Assembly (NCBI RefSeq): GCF_003977595.1
Contig: NZ_RYYR01000018.1
Span: forward strand, 1-64,000
DNA: 64,000 nucleotides
DNA from: Lysinibacillus antri
GTDB taxonomy: Bacteria; Bacillota; Bacilli; Bacillales_A; Planococcaceae
Direction of reading: 5' to 3'
Part shown: positions 12,625-21,692 of the stretch, in pieces
How positions within the stretch are numbered: the stretch's first letter is position 1
Layout: each line of letters opens with the position of its first letter
Made by a program: the position numbers and the translations under genes
The notes under the pieces: model-generated
Seen by the model: the letters and a program-made list of their open reading frames with translations, nothing else
The model's database searches: none
Told to the model about the DNA's origin: nothing

Positions 12625-12769
12625 ACGCACTCGCTCCTTTATTAAATAGTATTCAAAAACAATCAATAAAATAACCAAAACACCCGAAGCTGATGTGACT
12701 GTGATTAAATCCATAATAGCATGTAAATATTTATAAGGAACATAATTATGCTATCAAAGGAGATTGAAT

Positions 12770-13663
12770 ATGAATTTTCAAAATGTAACGGTTGCTGGTA
12801 GTGGTGTTTTAGGAAGTCAAATCGCATTTCAAACAGCATATAAGGGGTTCAAGGTTTCTGTTTATGATATTAATGAGGAAGCCATTGAGCAGGCTAAAAG
12901 TCGTATGATGTCGTTAAAGGAACGATATAAGGAAGATTTAAGAGCGAGTGCCGATGCGGTTGATTCTGCCTATAATCGCATGTCTTTTTATTCGGATTTA
13001 AAAGAGGCTGTACAAGACGCAGATTTAGTCATTGAAGCCGTTCCTGAATTAGCAGAAATCAAAATGAAGTTTTATAAGCAATTAAGTGAAGTTGCACCTG
13101 AAAAAACGATTTTTGCTACGAATTCATCGACAATGCTTCCAAGTCAATTTGCCGATAGTACTGGAAGATCAGAAAAGTTTTTAGCACTCCATTTTGCAAA
13201 CGAAATTTGGTTGAATAACACAGCTGAAATTATGATGCATCCAAATACAGATTCAAAAGTATTTGAAGATGTCATTGAATTTGCCAAAGCAATTGGTATG
13301 GTTGCGTTACCTCTCCAAAAGGAACAGCCGGGCTATATTCTTAATTCATTGCTCGTTCCGTTCTTAGAGGCAGCACAAGGGTTATTAGTAAAGGGTATTG
13401 CCGATCCTGAAACGATTGATAAAACGTGGATAATTGCAACAGGCTCGCCAAAAGGACCATTTGCTATATTAGATGTTGTCGGAATCAATACAGCTTATAA
13501 CATTGCGTATGCAAAAGGACAAGCTGGTAATGAAGGGTCGAAAAAAGTTGCGGAATATTTAAAACGAGAGTACATCGATCAAGGGAAACTCGGGACAGGA
13601 ACGAAAGAAGGCTTTTATACGTATCCAAACCCAAAATATTTAGATCCGGATTTTTTGAGATAA
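12770..13663 (+). CDS. 3-hydroxyacyl-CoA dehydrogenase
   Basis: A 297-residue NAD-dependent 3-hydroxyacyl-CoA dehydrogenase. The N-terminal Rossmann motif is AGSGVLGSQIAFQTA, the serine loop is FATNSSTMLPSQF, and the catalytic histidine is in ALHFANEIW. The C-terminal dimerisation domain (PGYILNSLLVPFLEAAQGLL, read in parts) is complete. It oxidises 3-hydroxyacyl-CoA in fatty acid or related acyl-CoA degradation; a stand-alone form without an enoyl-CoA hydratase domain. ATG 12770 has AAAGGAG 7 nt upstream. It is a single-gene unit, so the pathway cannot be named from context. Confidence 0.9.
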   Translation: MNFQNVTVAGSGVLGSQIAFQTAYKGFKVSVYDINEEAIEQAKSRMMSLKERYKEDLRASADAVDSAYNRMSFYSDLKEAVQDADLVIEAVPELAEIKMKFYKQLSEVAPEKTIFATNSSTMLPSQFADSTGRSEKFLALHFANEIWLNNTAEIMMHPNTDSKVFEDVIEFAKAIGMVALPLQKEQPGYILNSLLVPFLEAAQGLLVKGIADPETIDKTWIIATGSPKGPFAILDVVGINTAYNIAYAKGQAGNEGSKKVAEYLKREYIDQGKLGTGTKEGFYTYPNPKYLDPDFLR

Positions 13664-13664
13664 T

Positions 13665-13707
13665 CATTTGTGGGCGGTTCACTTTATGTAGTGACCGCCC
13701 ACAAATG
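13665..13707. terminator. Long hairpin between convergent genes
   Basis: A nearly perfect 18-19-bp stem (CATTTGTGGGCGGTTCACT with AGTGACCGCCCACAAATG) fills the gap between two convergent stops. No T run follows on either side, but the stem is long enough to act as a bidirectional terminator. Confidence 0.7.
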
Positions 13708-14358
13708 TTAGTAGAGCATGTTTAATACTCGACCGTCAATTAAGTTTGTATTAATTGGGATATCCCCTGCATCCCGTCCATATTGCCACGCCCACACATT
13801 CGCTTCACAGTTTGGGAATGTTGGAGTAAAGTCGGGTGCATCTTTTGCTTTCGTCACTCCATGTTCTGGTTCAGCACTCCATAGTATGGTCTGAACGCCT
13901 ACTTTCTTATCTTGTGCTGCAGCCTCACAGTAAGCTTCATTAAATCCGCCTTCAGTAGGGTCGTGATAAAAGCCCGGTTTATAGTCTGTATTAAATAAAT
14001 AATCGACATACCCCCGGATCCAATGACTATCGATTTCGAAAAAGCGTTCAACGTTAGCAAAAATCGGTGTCCCCTTTTTAATACCTAATCGTTTTGCCTG
14101 ATATGTAGCATTCATAGCTACGACTTTGGCATGTGCTTCCCCAACTGCTCTAGAAAAATCATTATAAATCGGCATCACTTTTATTCCGTTACTATGAAGC
14201 AATTGGATTTCTTCTTTGGTTAATCCTTCTGAAGCGCCATCCACTCGTGTTAAATATCTTCCCCAATACTCTGGTTTTCCATAAGATTGTAAAACAGTAT
14301 TATATAACTCTTTGGTTACACTTTGAGAAGAATCCACACCCCAATGATAACTAACCAA
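13708..14358 (-). CDS. DUF1906 glycoside-hydrolase-like (Rv2525c-type) protein
   Basis: A 216-residue protein matching the DUF1906 TIM-barrel family, in which the first strand carries a conserved aspartate (YHWGVDSSQSV) and the protein ends with WAWQYGRDAGDI-type residues. Relatives are thought to act on cell-wall or other glycans, but activity is rarely shown. There is no signal peptide at this start. The start codon is TTG 14358 behind AGAGGT. It is a single gene, convergent with the dehydrogenase gene. Confidence 0.75.
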   Translation of the reverse strand: MVSYHWGVDSSQSVTKELYNTVLQSYGKPEYWGRYLTRVDGASEGLTKEEIQLLHSNGIKVMPIYNDFSRAVGEAHAKVVAMNATYQAKRLGIKKGTPIFANVERFFEIDSHWIRGYVDYLFNTDYKPGFYHDPTEGGFNEAYCEAAAQDKKVGVQTILWSAEPEHGVTKAKDAPDFTPTFPNCEANVWAWQYGRDAGDIPINTNLIDGRVLNMLY

Positions 14359-14686
14359 TAAAGTACCTCTTTTCTATTAAAATTTTGAAAATAAAAGCTA
14401 ATACGCTCCCCCAGCTCCGAAAAAACTGGAAACTTCCAAGATGCTAGCGCCTATAGCTAGACACTGTAAAAACATCAGAAAATGTGATGTTTCATACATA
14501 GACAAGTCTAATCACAATAATCTTCCCAACATATAATGCTTATGAGACGTGTGACCTAAATAATTTTGCTCGGCGTAATAATTGCAAATTTCGGGCTTTT
14601 GTAAAGATGAGTTATGGTTAGCGAAAACTGTGACAACCGCCGTGGCTTTCTCTATTTATATGAAACGCTAAAGGAGTGTGTGATAA
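14359..14686. other. Intergenic region with a hairpin-rich, repeat-like block
   Basis: No gene is supported. Positions 14399-14466 contain CTCCCCCAGCTCCG and TGCTAGCGCCTATAGCTAG, whose minus-strand form (TGTCTAGCTATAGGCGCTAG) resembles a class of short dispersed intergenic repeats common in Bacillus. A small hairpin (AAACATCA with TGATGTTT) lies at 14473-14494. The block is a candidate terminator or dispersed repeat for the DUF1906 side. The SDR promoter must lie in the right part. Confidence 0.4.
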
Positions 14687-15607
14687 ATGAGTAAAGGATG
14701 GACAAAAAGCGATATTGGTGACTTATCAGGGAAAGTAGTGATTGTAACCGGGGCAAACAGTGGTTTAGGATATGAAACGTGCCTTGCTTTAGCTGAAAAA
14801 GATGCCACTGTTGTGCTAGCGGTAAGAAATTTGAATAAAGGATTAGATGCCATTGACAAAATTAAAGTCCATTATCCCAATGCGAACCTACATGCGATGT
14901 CATTAGATTTAAATGATTTAGCCAGTGTTAAACGATTTGTGGAATCTTTTAAATCTAAGTTTAACTCCTTATCCATATTAATTAACAATGCGGGCATTAT
15001 GGCACCTCCTTTTCAACAAACAAAGGATGGGTTTGAATCACAAGTAGGTGTGAACTATCTTGGTCATTTTGCATTAACAGGCCACCTCTTAGACTACTTA
15101 AAGAAAACACCAAATTCTCGGGTTGTATCATTAGGAAGTTTAGCAGCCCATAAAATCAAACCGGAGTTTCATAACTTTAAAGGAACGAAAAAGTATAAAG
15201 CGCTAAAGTATTATGGGCAAAGTAAGCTCGCGTGCATGTTATTTGCAAAGGAGCTTCAATATCGATTCCGCCAACATCAAATCGATTCCAAAAGTGTCGC
15301 GTGTCACCCCGGGATTTCACAAACAAATTTATTTGCAAAAGGATCACGAAAATTGACGCGAAAACTCACACGTACTTCGTTAAAGTTGATTGGTCAAGAA
15401 GCTGAAACGGGGGCTTATCCAATTCTTTATGCAGCGACTGAAGCAAGAGTGCGTGGTGGCGAGTACATTGGTCCTGATGGTAGAGGTGGGAGTAAAGGAG
15501 ATCCAATTGAACTAGATATTATTGATGAATTGTATAATGAGCATGTAGCATGTAATCTTTGGAAGCTTTCTGAAACATTGACAGGCGTGACGTATAATTT
15601 CAAATGA
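14687..15607 (+). CDS. Short-chain dehydrogenase/reductase (retinol dehydrogenase-like)
   Basis: A 306-residue classical SDR. The cofactor motif VVIVTGANSGLGYE, the NNAG motif INNAGIMAPP, the serine strand VVSLGSLAAH and the catalytic YGQSK are all present. The long form with a C-terminal VRGGEYIGPDGRGG-like segment matches the retinol dehydrogenase/WW-domain oxidoreductase-like bacterial group. The NADP(H) preference and the substrate are not known. The ATG has AAGGAG 9-10 nt upstream. It is monocistronic, followed by a terminator. Confidence 0.85.
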   Translation: MSKGWTKSDIGDLSGKVVIVTGANSGLGYETCLALAEKDATVVLAVRNLNKGLDAIDKIKVHYPNANLHAMSLDLNDLASVKRFVESFKSKFNSLSILINNAGIMAPPFQQTKDGFESQVGVNYLGHFALTGHLLDYLKKTPNSRVVSLGSLAAHKIKPEFHNFKGTKKYKALKYYGQSKLACMLFAKELQYRFRQHQIDSKSVACHPGISQTNLFAKGSRKLTRKLTRTSLKLIGQEAETGAYPILYAATEARVRGGEYIGPDGRGGSKGDPIELDIIDELYNEHVACNLWKLSETLTGVTYNFK

Positions 15608-15631
15608 GGATAGGTCTGAAATGGGAATGCA

Positions 15632-15656
15632 AAACCCTACTTTTTCGGTAGGGTTT
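15632..15656 (+). terminator. Intrinsic terminator of the SDR gene
   Basis: A perfect 9-bp stem (AAACCCTAC with GTAGGGTTT) is followed by CGTTT, 24 bp after the SDR stop. Confidence 0.8.
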
Positions 15657-15676
15657 CGTTTCCGTAAGTGTGTTTT

Positions 15677-15976
15677 ACCAAACGCCCGCGAATTCGGCTA
15701 AGTGCTCGCAAAATTTAGTATCCGCTCTCAACTCATCGCAAGCGCCCACAAAATCGGTTATCCGTCCACAACTCGTCGCAAGCGCCCACAAAATCGGTTA
15801 TCCGCCCACAACTCGTCGCAAGCGCCCACAAAATCAGTTATCCGCCCACAACTCGTCGCAAGCGCCCATAAAATCGGTTATCCGCCCACAACTCATCGCA
15901 AGTGCCCATAAAATCGTCCATCCGCCCGCAAATCATCACAAGTGCCCACAACATCTACCTCCTCGCGCGAAATCAA
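15677..15976. repeat. Fifteen-unit 20-bp tandem repeat
   Basis: From 15677 the sequence divides into fifteen consecutive 20-bp units without gaps. Two alternating forms make a 40-bp higher-order unit: CGCAAGCGCCCACAAAATCG and GTTATCCGCCCACAACTCGT. Central copies are near identical while the outer copies are degenerate, as expected for expansion from the middle. The array fills the space between the SDR terminator and the convergent amidohydrolase and enters the last codons of the latter. Open frames across it are by-products of the periodicity. There are no unique spacers, so this is not a CRISPR array. Confidence 0.9.
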
Positions 15977-17562
15977 CTGTTATTCTCTCGTTCAAATACG
16001 ATTTTTCCTGCAACGACTGTTTTTACTGCGTTTGCTTGTAACATGTCTTCAGAAGTTCCTTTAAAAAGGTCGCGGTCGAATATTGAAAAATCGGCATCGT
16101 ACCCTTTCTTGATTAACCCTCTTTCATGCTCTTTGCCAATTGCTTGAGCACTTCCGACTGTATACATTCGAATGGCTTCAAAACGTGATAATTTTTCTTC
16201 CGGTAAATATCCTTCATGATGTTCACCTGGTTTCTTCCGCTCAACAGCAGCGTAGATCGAAGCAAGTGGATTAATCTCTTCAATTGGTGCATCTGTACCT
16301 GCAGCGCACATTAATCCACGATGGAGTAACGTTTTCCAAGCGTATGCATAATCTAGACGTTTTTCACCAAGTCGATTTATGACCCAAGGAAAATCGGAAG
16401 GGACAAATGCAGGTTGTAGGTCTAATACGATTGGTAATTTGGCCATCCGTTCGACTAAATCTTCCCGCAATACGCAACAGTGAATGAGACGATCTCTTTT
16501 TCCATGTGGGACGGGGTATTTTTCAATGACATTGAGAATTTGCTCAGCCCCCGCATCTCCAATCATGTGTACGGCAATTGCTTCATTATATTTGCGAGCC
16601 AATTTCACTAATCGTTCTAATTCTTCATCGGTATGAATTAATAGCCCATGATTTTTGGGGTTATCTGCATATGGAAGTGATAAAGCTGCCGTCGAACCTC
16701 CTAATGCGCCATCAGCAAATATTTTCATTGCCCCTGGTTCAATAAAAGGTTCATCAAATTGAATGTTTGCTTGCATCATCTCTTCAAAAACTGCATTGTG
16801 TCGGAGTAAATTTACACGAAAATGACGCTTTTCTCCAACAACTCGTTTATATGCTGTAAGTGGGTTTGTAAAATGACCAAAGTAACTCATATCTTCAGAA
16901 TGGGCCCCCGTTAATCCTTTAGAAAGCATGTCATTAATCGAAAGCGTAAGCGCCTCTTCTAATGAATTAATATAACTTTCACCCTCACGTGGAATAGCAT
17001 CTGTTACTAAATTGGAAGCAAGATCGTACAATAATCCGTTTAGATGACCTTCTTTATCCGTACCTATTTGGCCGCCAGTTGGAGAGATCGTTTCATCTGT
17101 AATCCCTCCTGCAAGTAGCGCGGATGTATTCCCTAACACAACATGATGACATACCCGTGTTAAAAGAATTGGTTCACTGCGAATTTCGTCGAGTTCCTTT
17201 AACGTTGGTATGCGTTGATCAGCAAAATGATTTTCGTTCCACCCTTCGCCAAATAACCATTGATCTTTTGGTGTATGAAGTGAAGCAACCTTTACTAGTT
17301 CGAGCATTTCCTCTGCTGATGTTGCTTGTGAAAGGTCCAGTCGAGTTAACTTTTGCCCTTGAAAAATGATGTGTAAATGGCTATCGACAAATCCTGGGTA
17401 CATGGCAGCACCTTGTAAATCGAACTTTTCGTCACATCTATCCTTTAAATCGTCATAGCTTCCAAGTGCAATAATCTTTCCATTTTCCACGAGAACGGCT
17501 TCAACTGTTTCATTTTCTTTCTCCATTGTGTAAATCGGACCACCGTACCAAAGTTGCTTCAT
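15973..17562 (-). CDS. YtcJ-like amidohydrolase
   Basis: A 529-residue metal-dependent amidohydrolase of the YtcJ group. After a small beta domain comes the metal motif GFVDSHLHIIFQG. Further ligands lie in IAVHMIGDAGAEQ, LIHCCVL and the late AGTDAPIEEINP, which all fit the family. Members hydrolyse amide bonds in small or formylated compounds; the substrate is not predictable. ATG 17562 is chosen because GAGGGG lies upstream; the in-frame TTG at 17586 overlaps the sirtuin stop. It follows the sirtuin closely and is probably in the same operon. Its last residues are encoded inside the 20-bp repeat. Confidence 0.85.
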   Translation of the reverse strand: MKQLWYGGPIYTMEKENETVEAVLVENGKIIALGSYDDLKDRCDEKFDLQGAAMYPGFVDSHLHIIFQGQKLTRLDLSQATSAEEMLELVKVASLHTPKDQWLFGEGWNENHFADQRIPTLKELDEIRSEPILLTRVCHHVVLGNTSALLAGGITDETISPTGGQIGTDKEGHLNGLLYDLASNLVTDAIPREGESYINSLEEALTLSINDMLSKGLTGAHSEDMSYFGHFTNPLTAYKRVVGEKRHFRVNLLRHNAVFEEMMQANIQFDEPFIEPGAMKIFADGALGGSTAALSLPYADNPKNHGLLIHTDEELERLVKLARKYNEAIAVHMIGDAGAEQILNVIEKYPVPHGKRDRLIHCCVLREDLVERMAKLPIVLDLQPAFVPSDFPWVINRLGEKRLDYAYAWKTLLHRGLMCAAGTDAPIEEINPLASIYAAVERKKPGEHHEGYLPEEKLSRFEAIRMYTVGSAQAIGKEHERGLIKKGYDADFSIFDRDLFKGTSEDMLQANAVKTVVAGKIVFERENNS

Positions 17563-17582
17563 TTGAATAATCCCCTCATCTA

Positions 17583-18293
17583 TCAAAGTAGTGTTTGCAT
17601 GTGTTGTAACGTTTCTTTCGCTTTTCCTTCAATAATTAAATCAAAATAGGCTGCATTTGGGTTAGCATCCTTATTAATATAAACGGTTTTTCCCTTCGTC
17701 ATCGTAGGTAATTGATTGACTGGATATACTTCAAGACTTGTGCCAATGACGATGACTAGATCAGCTTGTTGAATGTTTTTTAAAGTAATCGTCCAGCTCT
17801 CTTCAGGCAGGGCTTCACCAAAAAGGACAACATTCGGACGTAATACCCCTCCGCATTCCTGACAAGTCTCTTTCTGAATAAACGCTTCTTTCGTAGAGGA
17901 TTCATTACATTGATGACATCGAAATGTTTGAATGGATCCATGGAGCTCTTGAACATGTTTGTTACCAGCTTTCGTATGAAATCCATCCACATTTTGGGTG
18001 GCAATGGAATGAATGAATCCTCTTTTTTCCCAATCAGCTAAAATATAGTGTCCATCATGAGGTTGACATTGTTCTAACCCAGTTAAACGCATCGAGTAAA
18101 ACTCATGAAATAAATCATACTTATTTTCAAGGGCAGTGACTGTAGCTACTGTATGTGGGTCAATATTTTTCCACCACCCGGAAGATGAGCGAAAGTCTGG
18201 AATTCCACTTTCTGTAGACATTCCAGCTCCTGTTAAGACGACGGTTTTTTGTGACGTTTTAAGCCAATCCATGAAAGTTGCTAGCGAATTCAT
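17583..18293 (-). CDS. Sir2-family NAD-dependent protein deacylase
   Basis: A 236-residue sirtuin. The NAD-binding motif VLTGAGMSTESGIPDFRS, the catalytic motifs TQNVDGFH and LHGSIQTF, and a zinc site (FRCHQCNE and ETCQECGG) are all intact. The enzyme removes acyl groups from protein lysines using NAD. ATG 18293 is preferred, with the ribosome binding site GGAAGGGG lying across the stop of the upstream VanW-family gene. That arrangement suggests coupled translation of VanW, sirtuin and amidohydrolase. The alternative TTG 18311 lacks a site. Confidence 0.92.
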   Translation of the reverse strand: MNSLATFMDWLKTSQKTVVLTGAGMSTESGIPDFRSSSGWWKNIDPHTVATVTALENKYDLFHEFYSMRLTGLEQCQPHDGHYILADWEKRGFIHSIATQNVDGFHTKAGNKHVQELHGSIQTFRCHQCNESSTKEAFIQKETCQECGGVLRPNVVLFGEALPEESWTITLKNIQQADLVIVIGTSLEVYPVNQLPTMTKGKTVYINKDANPNAAYFDLIIEGKAKETLQHMQTLL

Positions 18294-18298
18294 TTGTT

Positions 18299-19393
18299 TT
18301 ACCCCTTCCAAAAAATTTCTACATGTATGTATTCAAGGTTGTATAGTAAAAATCCTATAAAAACGAAAAAAGAAAGAGTTTCCCCTTTCTTTTCATAAGA
18401 TAATTCATTTTTTAAGATGTTTGCATATTCTCGAGATGTCGTAATCATTACCGTGATGGAGCCTTTACGGTAGATAGTTTTAATGAGAAATGGGATGCCT
18501 GTTGTATTTTGAAAACGATAATCTAAGCCCCCAAAGGATACTGTTGCATCCCTTCCTTCAGGTACATAGCCAACCGTTCTAGAATGATGATGCCTTTCGA
18601 TCGTTTTGACGTCTAGAAAATCCACGGCATTAAATAACGTAGAGGAAGTTTGGCAAATACCACCACCGATGCCCTTCACTAATTTGCCCTTTACAATTTC
18701 TGGAGCAACTTGATAGCCTGTTGCCACCTCTCTTGGACCAACAACTAAGTTAAAGGAAAAAACATCACCAACGCCGACAATGATATTATGAATGGCAATA
18801 GCAGAGAGTTCGATATTTTTACTGCGACCAAAATTTGCGCCATTAAAAATCGTTGTAAAAGAGGATAACGTAACCTCATCTAAAAAAGGGACATCCTCCT
18901 GTTTATAATCGCTTTCCGTAAAAATGATGGGCAAATCCACTTTTCCACCTGTAAAGGATTGCTGCAATATATTTTCCACTAATTGCGGTTCATCAATCGT
19001 TATCATAGGTCGACCTTTAATAATATTCCCATTTTCGTCTATCCGATCTAAAAGAAGGGGCTTATTAAAACCGTGCTGGGTATTGAAGCCTTTTGCAAAA
19101 TCGCGTGCCCAAATTTCCATTTCCTTCTTAAAGTCCTCCATATTTGTAACAAGCTGATAATCATTTGGAATGATGGTTTTTACGACTCTATTAGTTAGTG
19201 GGTTAATAATTTGAATGGTTTGATTTTCTAATAAGTCTTCTGTAAAGGGAGTAAATTCATAAGAAAAAGCTGAACTTTGCCAATGGAAAATAAATAGAAC
19301 GGTGAGAAAAAGTAAAACAGTACATTTTTTAAGCAATTTATAACCCAACCTTGTTCTTCGCAATTTTGGATAACTTATATGTACTGTTCCCAT
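18299..19393 (-). CDS. VanW-family protein, membrane-anchored
   Basis: A 364-residue VanW-domain protein. An N-terminal basic stretch and a hydrophobic helix (residues 26-43) act as a signal anchor. The VanW core is clear (GDVFSFNLVVGPREVATGY and GIGGGICQTSSTLFNAV, read in parts), followed by ERHHHSRTVGYVPEGRDATV. A second hydrophobic stretch lies near the C-terminus, which is unusual. VanW proteins occur in glycopeptide-resistance and spore-former genomes; the biochemical role is unknown. The ribosome binding site at ATG 19393 is weak. It lies between the ger operon and the sirtuin gene. Confidence 0.8.
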   Translation of the reverse strand: MGTVHISYPKLRRTRLGYKLLKKCTVLLFLTVLFIFHWQSSAFSYEFTPFTEDLLENQTIQIINPLTNRVVKTIIPNDYQLVTNMEDFKKEMEIWARDFAKGFNTQHGFNKPLLLDRIDENGNIIKGRPMITIDEPQLVENILQQSFTGGKVDLPIIFTESDYKQEDVPFLDEVTLSSFTTIFNGANFGRSKNIELSAIAIHNIIVGVGDVFSFNLVVGPREVATGYQVAPEIVKGKLVKGIGGGICQTSSTLFNAVDFLDVKTIERHHHSRTVGYVPEGRDATVSFGGLDYRFQNTTGIPFLIKTIYRKGSITVMITTSREYANILKNELSYEKKGETLSFFVFIGFLLYNLEYIHVEIFWKG

Positions 19394-19459
19394 TCTCTAG
19401 TTATTTATAATTGGTAATATTGTCAAAGGATATTTGAGAATTAATAAATACTTTCATTA

Positions 19460-20584
19460 CTATTCAAAAACACCATTTCGCACAATCTCTATATTCACTT
19501 TAAAATTCACTTTCGCATTTGGATATAGTTCATTCCATTTTTCTTCAGTTAAGTTAGAGTTTCGTACACTGGCATAATAGTCATCCCCAAATCCAAAAAT
19601 ATCTGAATTCTTTTCCTGAGTATATTTAACGATTCGTTTCAGTTCTTTCTCTATTTCTTTTCCAATTGCCTTTTCAAGTTTTTTCGTAACGTCAGGTTTT
19701 CCAACATTTGCATTTGAATGCAATTCAACGATACGACATGCAAGATCGACTTCAACATCATACTCTGGGGTAGATTTGTCTACTAATTTAATTGTCCGTT
19801 TTGATTGAATGGAGTCAATAGCAACATGTAATTTTTCATCTGTATTTTTCTCTTGATCTAAGGTGTCCCCTGGTAATTTTAATTCCAGGGCCCCTGCTTT
19901 AAATTTATCCCGAAGCATGATAACATAAAAAGCTTCCTCAGAAGTCAGTTGACCTACCATTTTAGAACCGGCAAAAATTGCTAAAGCATTAATTTTTATT
20001 ATATCTTTTTCTTTCTTTATAATCGGAATCGCTAAATCTCGAAGTGGCGAGTAATTGTTCCGGACGACTTCGTGTAAAGTAGAGGAAACTGTATGTTGCC
20101 GTTGAACATTATGATCAATAAGATTATAAACATGCTGACCAATATCGGTAATATTTTTATAATTTCCTTCGATTAAAGGTTTTGCGTCGCCATCAACAAC
20201 GGCTAAATAAATACTACTACTAAGTTCAGAATTCATCATTAGGCCATGTAGAGGTTCCTCTAACCCTCTTTCTGCTAAATTCTTTCCAAATAATATGGTG
20301 TGTGTTTGACCGGCCAACATTTTTTTTGCGGTTTGCAGGTTAACTTTAATTCGAGTTCCTTGATTTGTAGCTTCTGTATTTGTTTGTGTTTCTAAGGTAC
20401 TTTTGTTGTCTGGGGATACTTGGCGAATAATGACTGTGGCTGTCACGTTTTCATCATTCTCGTTTGCAACATCATAGCCGATTAATGTAGCTAAACTAAT
20501 TCTTTCAAGTATTTTTGTCTCTGTACAACCAATCAGGAAACTGCAGAAAATAAGTATTAGTAGAAGCTGTTTAACTTTTTTCAC
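19460..20584 (-). CDS. gerC: Germinant receptor lipoprotein subunit, Ger(x)C family
   Basis: A 374-residue lipoprotein C-subunit of a spore germinant receptor. The lipobox is FLIGCTET near residue 20, so the mature protein is anchored on the outer face of the spore inner membrane. The family signature ISLATLIGYDVANE and the C-terminal YPNAKVNFKVNIEIVRNG fit Ger(x)C proteins. The start is GTG 20584 with AGGTGAG upstream, overlapping the gerB stop by 14 nt. Assignment to a GerA, GerB or GerK subtype is not possible by eye, so the symbol is generic. It is expected to be expressed in the forespore. Confidence 0.9.
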   Translation of the reverse strand: MKKVKQLLLILIFCSFLIGCTETKILERISLATLIGYDVANENDENVTATVIIRQVSPDNKSTLETQTNTEATNQGTRIKVNLQTAKKMLAGQTHTILFGKNLAERGLEEPLHGLMMNSELSSSIYLAVVDGDAKPLIEGNYKNITDIGQHVYNLIDHNVQRQHTVSSTLHEVVRNNYSPLRDLAIPIIKKEKDIIKINALAIFAGSKMVGQLTSEEAFYVIMLRDKFKAGALELKLPGDTLDQEKNTDEKLHVAIDSIQSKRTIKLVDKSTPEYDVEVDLACRIVELHSNANVGKPDVTKKLEKAIGKEIEKELKRIVKYTQEKNSDIFGFGDDYYASVRNSNLTEEKWNELYPNAKVNFKVNIEIVRNGVFE

Positions 20585-21692
20585 TGTTACTCACCTGCAT
20601 TTTTTTAATTTGTCTTTTTAGTAAAGCACAAAGAAATAAAATAAATGGGTAGATAAAAACGACAGCAAAGGCATATTTTCCAAACCAATCATTTAGTAAG
20701 TTAATGTCTGTTCTTTTATTGATAAAAATACCAGAGACAAACATGATGCTACTGAAAATCAATAAAAACTTATTTACTGAAATATTGACCATTCTCTGGA
20801 CACCTCGATATGCTGCCCACATATATAAGCAAAGGTTTGGTAAGATAATAATCATCCAAAGACAGATTGTAATAATTTCGATTCGTTCAATAAATGGCAG
20901 CCGAATAAAACCAAATAATGTTAATGTTGCCCAGATTGTTTTCATCAATTGTTCGCCACTAAAAAAGGTTAAAGAAACAAACATAATGGATAGGTAAAGG
21001 AATAAAGTAAAGAGCATGCCTAGATGAACATATCGTTTATACTTAGTTTTATTCTTCAAAAAAGGGTACACAAAATTGATAATTTCAAACCCAACAATTG
21101 TAAAGGACATAGACATGACACCTTTAAGAATTCCTTTTAATTCATTATCCAAAATAGGTAGAAGGTAATTTAAATCCGAATATTTCAAGGGGATAATTAA
21201 TATTGGTGGAATCCATAGAAGAAAGAAAAAACTAAAGAAACAAATACCAATAATTACCCTAAATCCCCCTTTAAATGTATAAATAATAATTGATAATATT
21301 GATAAGCAAAGAAACATCGAACTTAAATAGGGAAAAACCCATGTATTAATAACTTCAGTGTAATTTTTTACAATGACAAAAAAAGCACTTGAACAGTAAA
21401 AAATGTACAGTATATTTAAAAAATTCCCGAGGTATTTTCCGAAAATGTCTATGTGGATTCCATATAAATCATTTGAGTCATACATATCTAAAGTTTTCAT
21501 CATAATATAAACAACGATATGTGCAAGCAAAAAACTTAAAATGACAGAAATCCAAGCATCCTGTTTGGCATCTTGGTAAATAACTCGTTGAAAACCATGT
21601 ATACCGACACCGATTTGAGTAGCTGTAACAATAAAAAAAAGAAGGAAAGCATTAATCTTTTGATTATTACTTATATGAAGAGTTTCTTTCAC
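20571..21692 (-). CDS. gerB: Germinant receptor permease-like subunit, GerAB family
   Basis: A 373-residue integral membrane protein with about ten hydrophobic helices, of the spore germination branch of the APC transporter superfamily (GVGIHGFQRVIYQDAKQDAW, read in parts, is typical of the first helix and loop). This subunit is thought to form the germinant-binding pocket. The start is GTG 21692 with AAGGTG upstream and overlaps the gerA stop by 4 nt. It is the second gene of the gerA-gerB-gerC operon. Confidence 0.92.
   Translation of the reverse strand: MKETLHISNNQKINAFLLFFIVTATQIGVGIHGFQRVIYQDAKQDAWISVILSFLLAHIVVYIMMKTLDMYDSNDLYGIHIDIFGKYLGNFLNILYIFYCSSAFFVIVKNYTEVINTWVFPYLSSMFLCLSILSIIIYTFKGGFRVIIGICFFSFFFLLWIPPILIIPLKYSDLNYLLPILDNELKGILKGVMSMSFTIVGFEIINFVYPFLKNKTKYKRYVHLGMLFTLFLYLSIMFVSLTFFSGEQLMKTIWATLTLFGFIRLPFIERIEIITICLWMIIILPNLCLYMWAAYRGVQRMVNISVNKFLLIFSSIMFVSGIFINKRTDINLLNDWFGKYAFAVVFIYPFILFLCALLKRQIKKMQVSNSEKS

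Noticed and set aside
15677-15976. Possible CRISPR array
   Set aside because: The units are contiguous with no unique spacers, and no cas genes are present.
15670-16147. Open frames rich in SAHKIGYPPTT-type repeats on the plus strand
   Set aside because: They are translations of the 20-bp tandem repeat, lack ribosome binding sites and run into the antisense of the amidohydrolase.
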